A stretch of 16,819 bases of DNA from assembly GCA_031267205.1 (NCBI GenBank), contig JAIRZN010000069.1, positions 1-16,819 on the forward strand, given 5' to 3'. The position numbers were made by a program, and so were the translations under genes. The notes beneath the pieces were generated by a model that searched no databases, had not been told where the DNA came from, and saw only the letters and a program-made list of their open reading frames with translations. How positions within the stretch are numbered: position 1 is the stretch's first letter; every line of letters begins with the position of its first letter. Positions 8,385 through 16,004 of this stretch are shown in pieces. The DNA is from Tannerellaceae bacterium (lineage in GTDB: Bacteria > Bacteroidota > Bacteroidia > Bacteroidales > Tannerellaceae).

Positions 8385-9242
8385 TCAATAGCCGGCAAGT
8401 GAAGCGATCCTGCTGTCTTTGCGTAGCAACTGTTTTATCTCGTCGTAAGGTATAAATACCTCCGTAGGGCCCACCACGTATGCGGCGATCTCGTATTCGT
8501 TAAAGTGGTAGGTGATGCCGTTGTCGTCGACCGAGATATTTCCGTTAGGATAGATCTCCTCAACACTGAAAAAGCCCATGTCCTCCAGTTCTCCGGCGCT
8601 CTTCGCCTGGTTCTTCTGGGCTATTTTGCGTACTATTACCTTCGCCAGGTCTTCCTGGAAGCCCTCCACGAAGAGGTCTGTCTCGGTCAACGGCAGCCCC
8701 GTATTCAAGTCGATAATATGGCTCGTATCGGAGTGTGAGCCATGCGCGCCTCCCGTGTAGTTCTCGTAATGCACGGTATAACATAGCAGGTCGTTCTTGT
8801 TATAAGTGATTTCGTTGAAGAAATACTCGTAGAAAGAAAACCAGGAACCGGCAGAAGCCTCGTGGTCATGGTCGTTTTCCTTTTCCGCGAGGAAATCCTG
8901 CTCAAGTTTCTTATATTCTTCCAGATACTGCTCTACATAGCGGGCGACGGCCTCAGCGGGCGCAAGTTTTTCGTATGATTCCCCCATGCACGAGCTGATA
9001 AACTGCCGTTGGACGGCCGCCAGCGCCTCCTTGTTCTTAAATTCGGCAGGGAAAACGAAATTTATCTGAAGGTTACAGTTAGGATTATTCGTGTCCTCCA
9101 GCATGTGATATGTTTTCTCCACGTGAATAGAATCCCAACGCGCAATACCTTCCGAAACTGTTCTGGTCGTTTGGTTACAACCGGTAATCCAAGAAATTGT
9201 CAAGAGAATGACAATTAACGGACAATAAAAATTATTCTTCAT
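8385..9242 (-). CDS. DUF3298/DUF4163 family lipoprotein
   Basis: This is a 285-residue predicted lipoprotein of unknown role. The N-terminus is a short charged and polar stretch, a hydrophobic core (LIVILLTISW), and a lipobox ITGC with the modified cysteine at residue 22. It should therefore be cleaved by signal peptidase II and anchored in a membrane facing the periplasm or surface. The NYTGGAHGSH stretch (162-171) and the C-terminal FNEYEIAAYVVGPTEVFIPYDEI (positions 247-269) are hallmarks of the DUF3298 domain, also found in anti-sigma factor RsiV, where it binds lysozyme. I do not claim that function here. The start is taken at ATG 9242; an in-frame TTG at 9248 adds only two residues. It is the first gene of the operon with rsmG, the MBL hydrolase and gcvP. 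Confidence 0.88.
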   Translation of the reverse strand: MKNNFYCPLIVILLTISWITGCNQTTRTVSEGIARWDSIHVEKTYHMLEDTNNPNCNLQINFVFPAEFKNKEALAAVQRQFISSCMGESYEKLAPAEAVARYVEQYLEEYKKLEQDFLAEKENDHDHEASAGSWFSFYEYFFNEITYNKNDLLCYTVHYENYTGGAHGSHSDTSHIIDLNTGLPLTETDLFVEGFQEDLAKVIVRKIAQKNQAKSAGELEDMGFFSVEEIYPNGNISVDDNGITYHFNEYEIAAYVVGPTEVFIPYDEIKQLLRKDSRIASLAGY

Positions 9243-9273
9243 CTTCAAAACGATTTTAAATTATTAATCGCGG

Positions 9274-9281
9274 CAAAGATA
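9274..9281 (-). promoter_or_regulatory. Bacteroidetes -7 promoter box (TATCTTTG) for the lipoprotein-rsmG-MBL-gcvP operon
   Basis: On the minus strand this reads TATCTTTG, a full match to the Bacteroidetes -7 consensus TAnnTTTG, about 32 bp upstream of the lipoprotein ATG at 9242. No convincing TTTG -33 element was found at the usual spacing of about 19 bp. The match to the box is direct; promoter activity is inferred. Confidence 0.6.
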
Positions 9282-9480
9282 GTAATATATGTCAGATAAG
9301 ACGCCATGCTAATCCTCGCGGACAGGGCAAACGTGTTTAAGATTTGGCTGCCGTACGGAAAACTCCTGAGGGACACTGATGTATCGGGCATAAATTGCGT
9401 TGGGTATTTGGATGCCACATTATGATTTAATGTTGTTTTGAGGTATGCGTTGGCTTTACCGGTTGGGGATAATGCCGATG
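9282..9480. other. Intergenic segment with no recognised feature
   Basis: This 199-bp stretch lies between the operon promoter box and the second repeat array. I see no convincing coding frame, RNA fold or known motif. The segment 9450-9490 contains GCGTTGG-like strings that may be eroded repeat units, but they do not hold the 41-bp register. Confidence 0.5.
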
Positions 9481-9775
9481 CGGGTGCGTTGGGGGAAACT
9501 TTTTTTGTGGAAAGCCTCCTGCAGCGTCATTGGACGGAATTATTTTTGTGGAAAGCTTCCTGCGGCGTCATTGGTTAAAATTATTTTTGTGGAAAGCTTC
9601 CCGACGGTCGCATTGGTTAAAATTATTTTTGTGGAAAACGTCCCGCAGCGTCATTGGTTAAAATTTATTTTGTGGAGGGCTTCCCGCAGCGTCATTGGTT
9701 AAAGTTTATTTTGTGGGAAGCTTCCCGCGGCGTCATTGGTTAAAGCTATTTTTGTGGAAAGCTTCCGCAGCCTCT
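9481..9775. repeat. Second 41-bp tandem repeat array (about 7 units), related to the left array
   Basis: The core GAAAGCTTCC or a variant recurs with unit starts at 9514, 9555, 9596, 9638, 9679, 9720 and 9761. That is a 41-bp step with one 42-bp unit caused by an inserted base near 9605-9612. The rest of the unit reads roughly GCGTCATTGGTTAAA followed by ATTATTTTTGTGGAAA. The segment 9481-9513 is a degenerate leading unit. Period, the GAAAGCTTCCCG core and the T-tract ahead of it match the array at 9-1320, while the middle of the unit differs, so the two arrays look homologous but separately homogenised. The array lies 108 bp past the ygiQ stop codon. Confidence 0.95.
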
Positions 9776-9883
9776 TTTGCAGCGCCGCCCCCTTTGTTAT
9801 TCTTGCGCCGCCGTTGGGGGGGAGCGGGAAAATCCGGTGTCTTTTTATACGACAAATGTAAAATGCGGGTCAATCGCGAGGGG
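9776..9883. other. Gap between the repeat array and the ygiQ stop; weak possible terminator
   Basis: This 108-bp stretch holds a C5 run at 9788-9792 and a G7 run at 9816-9822. On the minus strand they could pair as a short G/C stem with a loop of more than 20 nt. There is no U-run directly after the stem in the ygiQ direction, so this is a poor fit to an intrinsic terminator. Nothing else is recognised. Confidence 0.25.
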
Positions 9884-11713
9884 TTACTCGTGGCCTTGCT
9901 TGCCGAATAATTTAGCGATAAGGTCTTTTCTTCCGAGGCGTTGCAGGGACTTGATTATGGAGTGGCGAAATTCGGGCTTATACCAGAAAAAGTACTGTCG
10001 CTGTGACAGTTTCTCTTCTTTGCTGCGGGCGGTGTATACTTTTTCGAGGCTGTATGGATGGTAGCCCGTGTAGTAAATCTCAGTCGCAAGCGTCATGGGC
10101 GTGGGGGTGAAGTCCTGCACCTGTTCAGGGTGGAAATCAAGGCCTTTGGCGGCAACCGCGAGGCAGGCCATATCCGTTTCCGTGCAACCGGGGTGGGAAG
10201 AGATAAAATAAGGAATAAGCTGTTGATTCAATCCTTCTTGCTTGTTTATACGCTCGAACAGGCGGCGGAATTGTTCAAATTGGCTGAATGGCGGCTTGCG
10301 CATCATCTTCAATACATCGGGACAGGTATGTTCGGGCGCAACCTTCAGGCGTCCTGATACGTGGCGGGCGATCAGTTCCCCGGCATAAGCAAGCGCCGCG
10401 CGGTCGGGCGTTCCACCGTTAAGTATCAAATCATATCGGACGCCGCTCCCGATGAACGACTTCTTTACTCCCTCAATCCGGTCTACTTCCCGGTATAAAT
10501 CTATCAGGGGCGTATGGTCGGCATTGAGATTCTTGCATACAACGGGAGATACGCAGGACGGCCTCCTGCATTTGCGGCAAATATTGTCATCCTTCCCCCT
10601 CATCCTGTACATATTGGCCGAAGGCCCGCCGAGGTCGCTCAGGTAGCCTTTGAAACCAGGCATGCGCGTGACGGCTTCGACCTCCTTCAGTATGGAATCC
10701 TTGCTGCGCGAGGCGATATGCTTGCCCTGGTGCGCCGAGATGGTGCAAAAGGCGCAACCCCCGAAGCATCCCCTATGTATATTGACGGAAAACTTAATCA
10801 TCTCGTAGGCAGCAATCTCCTTCCCCCTGTACTTGGGATGAGGCAGGCGCGTGTAGGGCAAGTCGAACGATGCATCTATCTCAGCTTCCGTCATTGGGGG
10901 GAAGGGGGGATTGACAACAATAACATGCTTGCCGACGGCCTGGAATATGCGCGAAGCATCATGCCTGTTTGATTCCTCCTCGATGCGCCGGAAATTGCGC
11001 GCCTGCTTTATCCTGTCCTCCAAGCATTCTTCGTGCGGGAAAAGGGTTATGCCGGCCTCCGGCTCGCTGACGGAAGGCGCCTGCCCCGTCCGCAGGTAAG
11101 CCGTCTGGCGTATATCCTTTATATTATAGAACGGTTCGCCGGCCTTCAGTCTACCCACCAATTCCCTGAGCGGCTGTTCGCCCATGCCGTAGATAAGCAA
11201 ATCCGCCCCGCTGTCCACGAGGATACCCGGCTTGAGGCAGTCCTGCCAATAATCGTAATGCGTCAGCCGCCGCATGGACGCCTCTATCCCTCCGAGGACG
11301 ACAGGCGCGTCAGGGTACAGCTCCTTAAGTATGCGGGTATAAACGATGCTCGGATAATCAGGGCGCATACCGGCGCGCCGGTCGGGGGTATAGGCATCAT
11401 CGCTGCGAAGGCGTTTATTGGCGGTATAATGATTAATCATCGAATCCATAGCTCCCGCCGAGACGCCGAAGAAAAGGCGCGGCCTGCCCATCTTCGTAAA
11501 GTCGCGGTGATCGCCCCGCCAGTCAGGCTGCGGGACAATAGCCACACGCAGGCCCTCCGCCTCCAGTATACGCCCGATAACAGCCGCGCCGAAGGACGGA
11601 TGATCCACGTAGGCATCGCCCGAAAAAAGGATTACATCAATGTAATCCCATCCGCGAGCCTCCGCTTCCTTTTTTGTAACAGGCAACCAGGCATCTGATT
11701 TTAGTACGCTCAT
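9884..11713 (-). CDS. ygiQ: YgiQ family radical SAM protein
   Basis: This is a 609-residue cytoplasmic iron-sulfur protein of the YgiQ (UPF0313) family. The radical-SAM cysteines are C316, C320 and C323 in RGCFGGCAFC, which would hold a [4Fe-4S] cluster and bind SAM. The N-terminal 300 residues form the family's own region, with a B12-binding-like beginning, including GGIEASMRRLTHYDYW at 141-156. A second cysteine-containing stretch (CRKCRRPSC) lies about 60 residues after the cluster motif and is part of the family pattern. The reaction is unknown for the family. The ATG at 11713 gives the expected N-terminus. It is transcribed alone, divergently from aroQ. The length is slightly short of the roughly 720-residue E. 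coli homologue, mainly at the C-terminus, as is usual in many Bacteroidetes. Confidence 0.95.
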   Translation of the reverse strand: MSVLKSDAWLPVTKKEAEARGWDYIDVILFSGDAYVDHPSFGAAVIGRILEAEGLRVAIVPQPDWRGDHRDFTKMGRPRLFFGVSAGAMDSMINHYTANKRLRSDDAYTPDRRAGMRPDYPSIVYTRILKELYPDAPVVLGGIEASMRRLTHYDYWQDCLKPGILVDSGADLLIYGMGEQPLRELVGRLKAGEPFYNIKDIRQTAYLRTGQAPSVSEPEAGITLFPHEECLEDRIKQARNFRRIEEESNRHDASRIFQAVGKHVIVVNPPFPPMTEAEIDASFDLPYTRLPHPKYRGKEIAAYEMIKFSVNIHRGCFGGCAFCTISAHQGKHIASRSKDSILKEVEAVTRMPGFKGYLSDLGGPSANMYRMRGKDDNICRKCRRPSCVSPVVCKNLNADHTPLIDLYREVDRIEGVKKSFIGSGVRYDLILNGGTPDRAALAYAGELIARHVSGRLKVAPEHTCPDVLKMMRKPPFSQFEQFRRLFERINKQEGLNQQLIPYFISSHPGCTETDMACLAVAAKGLDFHPEQVQDFTPTPMTLATEIYYTGYHPYSLEKVYTARSKEEKLSQRQYFFWYKPEFRHSIIKSLQRLGRKDLIAKLFGKQGHE

Positions 11714-11742
11714 AGCTTCGTCCGTTCATCAATAAACGAGCG

Positions 11743-11771
11743 TAAAGGTAACGAGAATATTAGTTGATCAA
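11743..11771 (-). promoter_or_regulatory. Possible ygiQ promoter
   Basis: Read on the minus strand, TACCTTTA (11743-11750) matches seven of the eight positions of the Bacteroidetes -7 box. A TTG at 11769-11771 lies 18 bp upstream of it and could act as a partial -33 element. The box lies about 30 bp from the ygiQ start codon. Moderate support only. Confidence 0.4.
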
Positions 11772-11772
11772 C
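11763..11772. promoter_or_regulatory. Palindrome GTTGATCAAC in the ygiQ/aroQ divergent region
   Basis: A perfect 10-bp palindrome sits near the middle of the 130-bp divergent gap. Its left-reading half overlaps the possible -33 element of ygiQ, so it could be an operator. A chance occurrence of a 10-bp palindrome is also quite possible. Confidence 0.25.
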
Positions 11773-11804
11773 CGATTTTCAGGCAAATAATAAAAATAAA
11801 AGAC

Positions 11805-11812
11805 TATCTTTG
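11805..11812 (+). promoter_or_regulatory. Bacteroidetes -7 promoter box (TATCTTTG) for aroQ-pyk operon
   Basis: TATCTTTG fully matches TAnnTTTG and lies 31 bp upstream of the aroQ ATG, in an A/T-rich stretch. The -33 element is unclear; ATTTTC at 11775-11780 is the nearest T-rich candidate but the spacing is long. Confidence 0.65.
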
Positions 11813-11843
11813 CCGCATCCGCAACAAATAAACAAGTATAATA

Positions 11844-12278
11844 ATGAAGAAGATTCAGATAATCAACGGCCCTAATCTTAATCTATTGGGCAAACGCGAA
11901 CCGGCAGTATACGGCAACACTTCGTTCGAGGAATATTTACATACGCTGCGCGCAAAATATCCGCAATGCGAGATCTCCTACTTCCAAAGCAACATAGAAG
12001 GCGAACTGATAAACAAAATACACGAGACAGGCTTCGGATACACAGGCATCATCATCAATGCAGGCGCATATACGCATACGTCCATTGCGCTGTACGACGC
12101 GATAAAGGCCGTAGAGACGCCCGTGATAGAGGTGCACATCTCTAACGTACATGCGCGGGAAGCCTTCCGCCACACGTCCCTCCTCTCCGCCGCCTGCAAA
12201 GGCGTTATCATCGGCTTTGGGCTTGATTCTTACCGTCTATCGGTAGAAGCTATCCTTGCTGCACAAACAGATATTTGA
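11844..12278 (+). CDS. aroQ: Type II 3-dehydroquinate dehydratase
   Basis: This enzyme converts 3-dehydroquinate to 3-dehydroshikimate, the third step of the shikimate pathway to aromatic amino acids. The 144-residue product is a standard length for the type II dodecameric form. It opens with KIQIINGPNLNLLGKREPAVYG, running from residue 3 to 24, in which R18 and Y23 match the catalytic flexible-loop arginine and tyrosine. N72-AGAYTHTS is the substrate-binding segment, and H98 in EVHISN is the catalytic histidine. The ATG at 11844 gives the usual N-terminus. The TGA stop lies inside a 14-bp tandem duplication, and pyk follows 37 bp later, probably on the same transcript. Confidence 0.97.
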   Translation: MKKIQIINGPNLNLLGKREPAVYGNTSFEEYLHTLRAKYPQCEISYFQSNIEGELINKIHETGFGYTGIIINAGAYTHTSIALYDAIKAVETPVIEVHISNVHAREAFRHTSLLSAACKGVIIGFGLDSYRLSVEAILAAQTDI

Positions 12279-12302
12279 ACATTGATAATTGAACATTGAT
12301 AA
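12275..12302 (+). repeat. 14-bp tandem duplication across the aroQ stop codon
   Basis: TTGAACATTGATAA occurs twice head to tail (12275-12288 and 12289-12302), followed by a partial third copy TTGAAATAA. The first copy contains the aroQ TGA stop, so the duplication fills most of the aroQ-pyk gap. Short TTGATAATTGA-like repeats of this kind are common between Bacteroidetes genes; I infer slippage and no specific function. Confidence 0.9.
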
Positions 12303-12315
12303 TTGAAATAAACTC

Positions 12316-13767
12316 ATGCTGAAACAGACAAAAATTGTAGCGACAATTTCCGACAAACGATGTGAGGTAGACTTCATCAAGTCGCTTTACAAGGCGGGAA
12401 TGAACGTTGTGCGTATCAACTCGGCGCACATGGACGAAGAAGGATTCAATAAGGTAATCAACAATACACGTCAGGTCTCCAACCGTATAGGCATACTGAT
12501 GGACACAAAGGGACCTGAGATACGCACCACGACGGCGCAACAACCAATCGACTTCAGGACGGGCGACTGCGTAAGGGTAAAGGGCGACCCCGAAGCTGAA
12601 ACGACGCGCGAGTGCATCAACGTGTCCTACCGCAGTTTTGTCGACGATATGAAGATTGGCGACGATATGTTGATAGATGACGGCGACCTTAGCCTGCGTG
12701 TGATGGAAAAACAACCGGGTTACCTGCTCTGCGAAGTGCAGAACGACGCCACGCTGGGGAGCCGCAAGAGCGTCAACGTGCCCGGAGTGCGCATCAACCT
12801 GCCCTCGCTAACCGAGAAAGACCGCAGGAATATCCTGTATTCCATCGAACATAAAATAGACTTTATCGCACACTCCTTCGTGCGTAACAAACAAGATGTA
12901 TCGGATATTCAACGCATCCTCGACGAGCGCCAAAGCCCCATAAAGATCATTGCAAAAATAGAGAACCAGGAAGGCGTAGACAATATCGACGAGATCCTCG
13001 AAGCGGCTTACGGCATAATGATTGCACGCGGCGACCTTGGAATCGAAGTCCCGGCCGAGAAGATACCGGGCATACAGCGCGTGCTTATACGCAAATGCGT
13101 GGAGATGAAGAAGCCGGTCATCGTAGCCACACAAATGCTCCACTCCATGATAAACAACCCGCGCCCGACACGCGCTGAGGTAACCGACATAGCCAACGCC
13201 ATCTACTATCGCACAGATGCGCTGATGTTAAGCGGCGAAACGGCATACGGTAAATACCCCGTGGAAGCCGTACAGACTATGACCAAGGTGATTTACGAAT
13301 CGGAGAAGACCAAGCTGACGGCTAACGACATACGAGTGCCGTTCGTAGGCAACGACTTAGACGTAACCTCCTTCCTGGCTAAACAAGCCGTAAAGTCGTC
13401 CCTGAAGCTACACGTAAAAGCCATCATTACCGATAGCAATACAGGGCGGACAGCTCGCTACCTGGCCGCCTTCCGAGGAACCTCCACCGTGTATGCCATC
13501 TGTTACAAAGAGGAGGTGATGCGCACACTCTCATTGTCGTATGGCGTCTGGGCGGTTTACCAGCCAAGCAGCGACAGCAGGCGCACCTATTTCTACAACG
13601 CGCTGAATGAACTTATTCACAGCGGATACATCACCCGCGACAACATGGTGGCCTACCTAAGCGGCAGCTCCGGCGAAGGCGGCGGGACATCTTTCCTCGA
13701 AATCAATAACGTAGGGAAAATGCTTGACGCCGCAGAAACGTACAGCCTCCCAACCTTCAGGGAATGA
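12316..13767 (+). CDS. pyk: Pyruvate kinase
   Basis: This enzyme makes pyruvate and ATP from phosphoenolpyruvate and ADP in the last step of glycolysis. The product is 483 residues, full length for a bacterial enzyme with A, B and C domains. K214 in IIAKIENQEG is the catalytic lysine, with E216 and D240 (ARGDLGIEVP) as metal ligands. PTRAEVTDIANAI and MLSGETAYGKYPVEAV are conserved. It differs from the textbook pattern in two places: RINSAH at 33-38 instead of RLNFSH, and ATQMLHSM at 271-278 instead of ATQMLESM. These look like the Bacteroidetes lineage form, with the reactive residues kept. Its stop overlaps the next start as ATGA. Confidence 0.97.
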   Translation: MLKQTKIVATISDKRCEVDFIKSLYKAGMNVVRINSAHMDEEGFNKVINNTRQVSNRIGILMDTKGPEIRTTTAQQPIDFRTGDCVRVKGDPEAETTRECINVSYRSFVDDMKIGDDMLIDDGDLSLRVMEKQPGYLLCEVQNDATLGSRKSVNVPGVRINLPSLTEKDRRNILYSIEHKIDFIAHSFVRNKQDVSDIQRILDERQSPIKIIAKIENQEGVDNIDEILEAAYGIMIARGDLGIEVPAEKIPGIQRVLIRKCVEMKKPVIVATQMLHSMINNPRPTRAEVTDIANAIYYRTDALMLSGETAYGKYPVEAVQTMTKVIYESEKTKLTANDIRVPFVGNDLDVTSFLAKQAVKSSLKLHVKAIITDSNTGRTARYLAAFRGTSTVYAICYKEEVMRTLSLSYGVWAVYQPSSDSRRTYFYNALNELIHSGYITRDNMVAYLSGSSGEGGGTSFLEINNVGKMLDAAETYSLPTFRE

Positions 13768-14393
13768 ACCTGCTCGACGAATATATCCTTTCGCACATAG
13801 ACCGTCAAGGCGAATTACTGGAAGAACTGACCCGCGACGCTAATGTGAACCTGCTCCGCCCGCGCATGATAGCCGGCCACCTTCAAGGACGCATACTGAA
13901 GATGCTTTGCCGCATCTTACACCCCCGGCGAATCGTAGAAATAGGTACATATACAGGCTATGCCACCCTATGCATGGCAGAAGGCCTGGACAGCGACGCC
14001 ATTATACATACAATAGAGATAGATGAGGAAATGGAGGACTTCATGATGAAGTATATCACGCGCTCGCCTTATAAGGACAGGATAAAAGTGCATTTCGGAG
14101 ACGCGATGGACGTCATACCATCGCTGGGCGAAACATTGGACATGGTCTTCATTGATGCGGATAAGCGACTATACGCCGATTATTACGACCTCGTATTCCC
14201 ATACCTCAGGGCAGGAGGTGTAATCGTAGCCGACAATACCCTGTGGGACGGCAAAGTGGCGGCAATCCCCCAGCCGAAAGATAAACAGACATCAGGCATC
14301 CTGCGCTTCAATGACAAGATAAAGGAAGACGCGCGAATCGAAAAAGTTATACTACCTTTACGCGACGGACTTACTATCATTTGGAAAAAATAA
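13764..14393 (+). CDS. Class I SAM-dependent O-methyltransferase (TrmR/catechol-type family)
   Basis: This is a 209-residue cytoplasmic methyltransferase of the metal-dependent O-methyltransferase 3 family. Motif I is VEIGTYTGYA at 58-67, the SAM ribose acid is E86 (HTIEID, residues 82-87), and probable metal ligands are D131, D157 and N158 (IDADK and VADN). The family includes TrmR, which methylates 5-hydroxyuridine at tRNA position 34, and small-molecule catechol methyltransferases. Its place between pyk and rbfA does not decide between these. A role in tRNA modification is plausible given the ribosome-related neighbour. It begins inside the pyk stop (4-bp overlap), and rbfA begins 12 bp after it ends. 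Confidence 0.92.
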   Translation: MNLLDEYILSHIDRQGELLEELTRDANVNLLRPRMIAGHLQGRILKMLCRILHPRRIVEIGTYTGYATLCMAEGLDSDAIIHTIEIDEEMEDFMMKYITRSPYKDRIKVHFGDAMDVIPSLGETLDMVFIDADKRLYADYYDLVFPYLRAGGVIVADNTLWDGKVAAIPQPKDKQTSGILRFNDKIKEDARIEKVILPLRDGLTIIWKK

Positions 14394-14405
14394 ACTAAAA
14401 ACAAT

Positions 14406-14777
14406 ATGGAAACGAAACGATTAAACAAAATAGAACGACTCCTGCAGAAAGAACTGGGCGAAATATTCCAGCGGCAGACACAGTCCAAACCCGGAACAAT
14501 TATATCCGTCAGCGCCGTCAGAGTCAGCGCCGACCTCAGCGTCGCCAAAGCCTACCTGAGCATCTTCCCCTCGGAGAAAGGACAGGAACTGCTGGATGCC
14601 GTTCGCGCCAATACCAAAGCCATACGCTATGATATGGGACAGCGCATCAGGATGCAACTGCGCAGAGTGCCGGAACTGTCATTCTTTATCGACGACTCGC
14701 TGGACTATCTCGAAAACATTGATTCGCTGCTTAACATTCAGCCCGCCGCCAGAGGACAAGACCCCGACAATATATGA
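14406..14777 (+). CDS. rbfA: 30S ribosome-binding factor RbfA
   Basis: RbfA is a small KH-like protein that binds the 30S subunit during late assembly and helps 16S rRNA 5'-end processing. The 123-residue length is typical. Recognisable segments are the N-terminal RLNKIERLLQKELGEIF, the central SVAKAYLSIFP and the C-terminal VPELSFFIDDSLDY. In many bacteria rbfA lies near infB and truB; here it sits in a metabolic and lipoprotein cluster, an arrangement I believe occurs in Bacteroidetes. Its stop overlaps the permease start as ATGA. Confidence 0.96.
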   Translation: METKRLNKIERLLQKELGEIFQRQTQSKPGTIISVSAVRVSADLSVAKAYLSIFPSEKGQELLDAVRANTKAIRYDMGQRIRMQLRRVPELSFFIDDSLDYLENIDSLLNIQPAARGQDPDNI

Positions 14778-16000
14778 TATTCCCTTTCTACATCGCACGC
14801 CGGTACTTCTTCTCCAAGAAGTCGCACAACGCAATAAACGTCATCTCGTTGATCTCGGTCTGCGGCGTCGTCGTAGCCACAACGGCCTTAGTGTGCGCAT
14901 TGTCCGTAATGAACGGCTTCAACGCCGTCATCTTCTCCATGTTCGGCAGCCTGGACTCCGAATTGAAGATAACCCCCGCACACGGCAAAGTCTTCGACTC
15001 TACCTCGGAAGAGATACAAAAACTCCGCACCCTGCCGGGAATAGCCCTCATGAGCGATGTATTACAGGACAACGCCTTGATACGCTATCAAGACAGGCAA
15101 GTTATAGGCACGATAAAGGGTGTGGACGACAACTACCGGAGCCTGACATCAATAGACAGCGCCCTGATCGACGGCGAGTTTACGCTCAAAGACGAAGTGG
15201 CCGACTATGCCGTGCCTGGAATCGGGACGGCAAACGACCTGGGCATAAACGCAGGCTTCGTCGCCCCCCTGGAAATATATGCACCTAAGCGAAACGGGCA
15301 AGTGAACCTCTCCAACCCTTCCACCTCGTTCAACGTTGAGTATACTTACATAACAGCCGTCTTCAGGACCGGCCAGCAAGCTTACGACGAAGCTTTCATG
15401 ATCGTCCCCCTTTCGCTAACACGCCGCGTGTTTGACTACGAAAACGAAATATCGGCTATCGAACTCAAACTGACAGGCGAATACTCCCTGCCCGCCATGA
15501 AAAAACGGATACAGGCCCTGCTCGGCAGCAATTATATCGTCAGCGACCGCTACGAGCAACAAGCCGACTCCTACCGCATGATGCAATCGGAAAAATGGAT
15601 GATATTCCTCATCCTGTGCTTTATCCTCGTCATCGCCCTCTTTAATATGGTAAGCAGCCTGTCCATGCTGATGATTGAAAAACAGGACGATGTTCGAACA
15701 CTCCGCACAATGGGCGCCGACGACAGCCTCATACGCCGCATATTCCTCTTCGAAGGATGGATGATTTCCGGCGCAGGAGCGCTCATCGGAGTCTGCGCAG
15801 GACTGGCCCTTTGCTTCCTGCAACAAAAATTCGGCCTGATTAAAATGGGCGTAGCAGGCACATTCGTTATCGATAACTACCCTGTGCAAGTGGAATTCCC
15901 CGACATATGCATCATCCTCATAACAGTCATGAGTATCGGATTCCTGTCGGCCTGGTACCCTGTATACCGCATAGGCGATCGATGGATAAAAAAGGCCTGA
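14774..16000 (+). CDS. LolC/LolE-type lipoprotein-releasing permease (FtsX family)
   Basis: This 408-residue inner-membrane protein has the four-segment layout of LolC/LolE: one membrane helix near 22-46, a large periplasmic domain (about 50-270), and three helices near 275-300, 326-350 and 377-396. The start IARRYFFSKKSHNAINVIS is characteristic, and IEKQDDVRTLRTMGADDSLIRRIF, running from 301 to 324, matches the conserved FtsX-type cytoplasmic loop. In Gram-negative bacteria such proteins pull lipoproteins from the inner membrane for delivery to the outer membrane, working with the ATPase LolD. No LolD gene is in the window. The 4-bp overlap with rbfA and the 4-bp gap to the next gene place it inside the operon. 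Confidence 0.93.
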   Translation: MIFPFYIARRYFFSKKSHNAINVISLISVCGVVVATTALVCALSVMNGFNAVIFSMFGSLDSELKITPAHGKVFDSTSEEIQKLRTLPGIALMSDVLQDNALIRYQDRQVIGTIKGVDDNYRSLTSIDSALIDGEFTLKDEVADYAVPGIGTANDLGINAGFVAPLEIYAPKRNGQVNLSNPSTSFNVEYTYITAVFRTGQQAYDEAFMIVPLSLTRRVFDYENEISAIELKLTGEYSLPAMKKRIQALLGSNYIVSDRYEQQADSYRMMQSEKWMIFLILCFILVIALFNMVSSLSMLMIEKQDDVRTLRTMGADDSLIRRIFLFEGWMISGAGALIGVCAGLALCFLQQKFGLIKMGVAGTFVIDNYPVQVEFPDICIILITVMSIGFLSAWYPVYRIGDRWIKKA

Positions 16001-16004
16001 GGCA

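Noticed and set aside
8372..8398. Nine-residue N-terminal extension of RsmG
   Set aside because: The codon at 8396-8398 on the minus strand is TTG, the extension overlaps the lipoprotein gene, and it is not expected in the family. ATG 8371 is preferred.
9243..9248. Two-residue extension of the lipoprotein
   Set aside because: The start would be TTG; the ATG at 9242 gives a normal lipoprotein signal peptide.
9788..9822. Intrinsic terminator for ygiQ
   Set aside because: The C-run and G-run could pair, but the loop is large and no U-tract follows on the minus strand. Kept only as a weak note.
9445..9910. Open frames at 9445-9702 and 9695-9910
   Set aside because: They lie over the second repeat array and the ygiQ 3' end. 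The periodic composition explains the open frame.
12349..12600. Damaged pyruvate kinase because of the non-canonical RINSAH and ATQMLHSM motifs
   Set aside because: The frame is intact, the catalytic lysine and metal ligands are present, and the variants fit the Bacteroidetes form of the enzyme.
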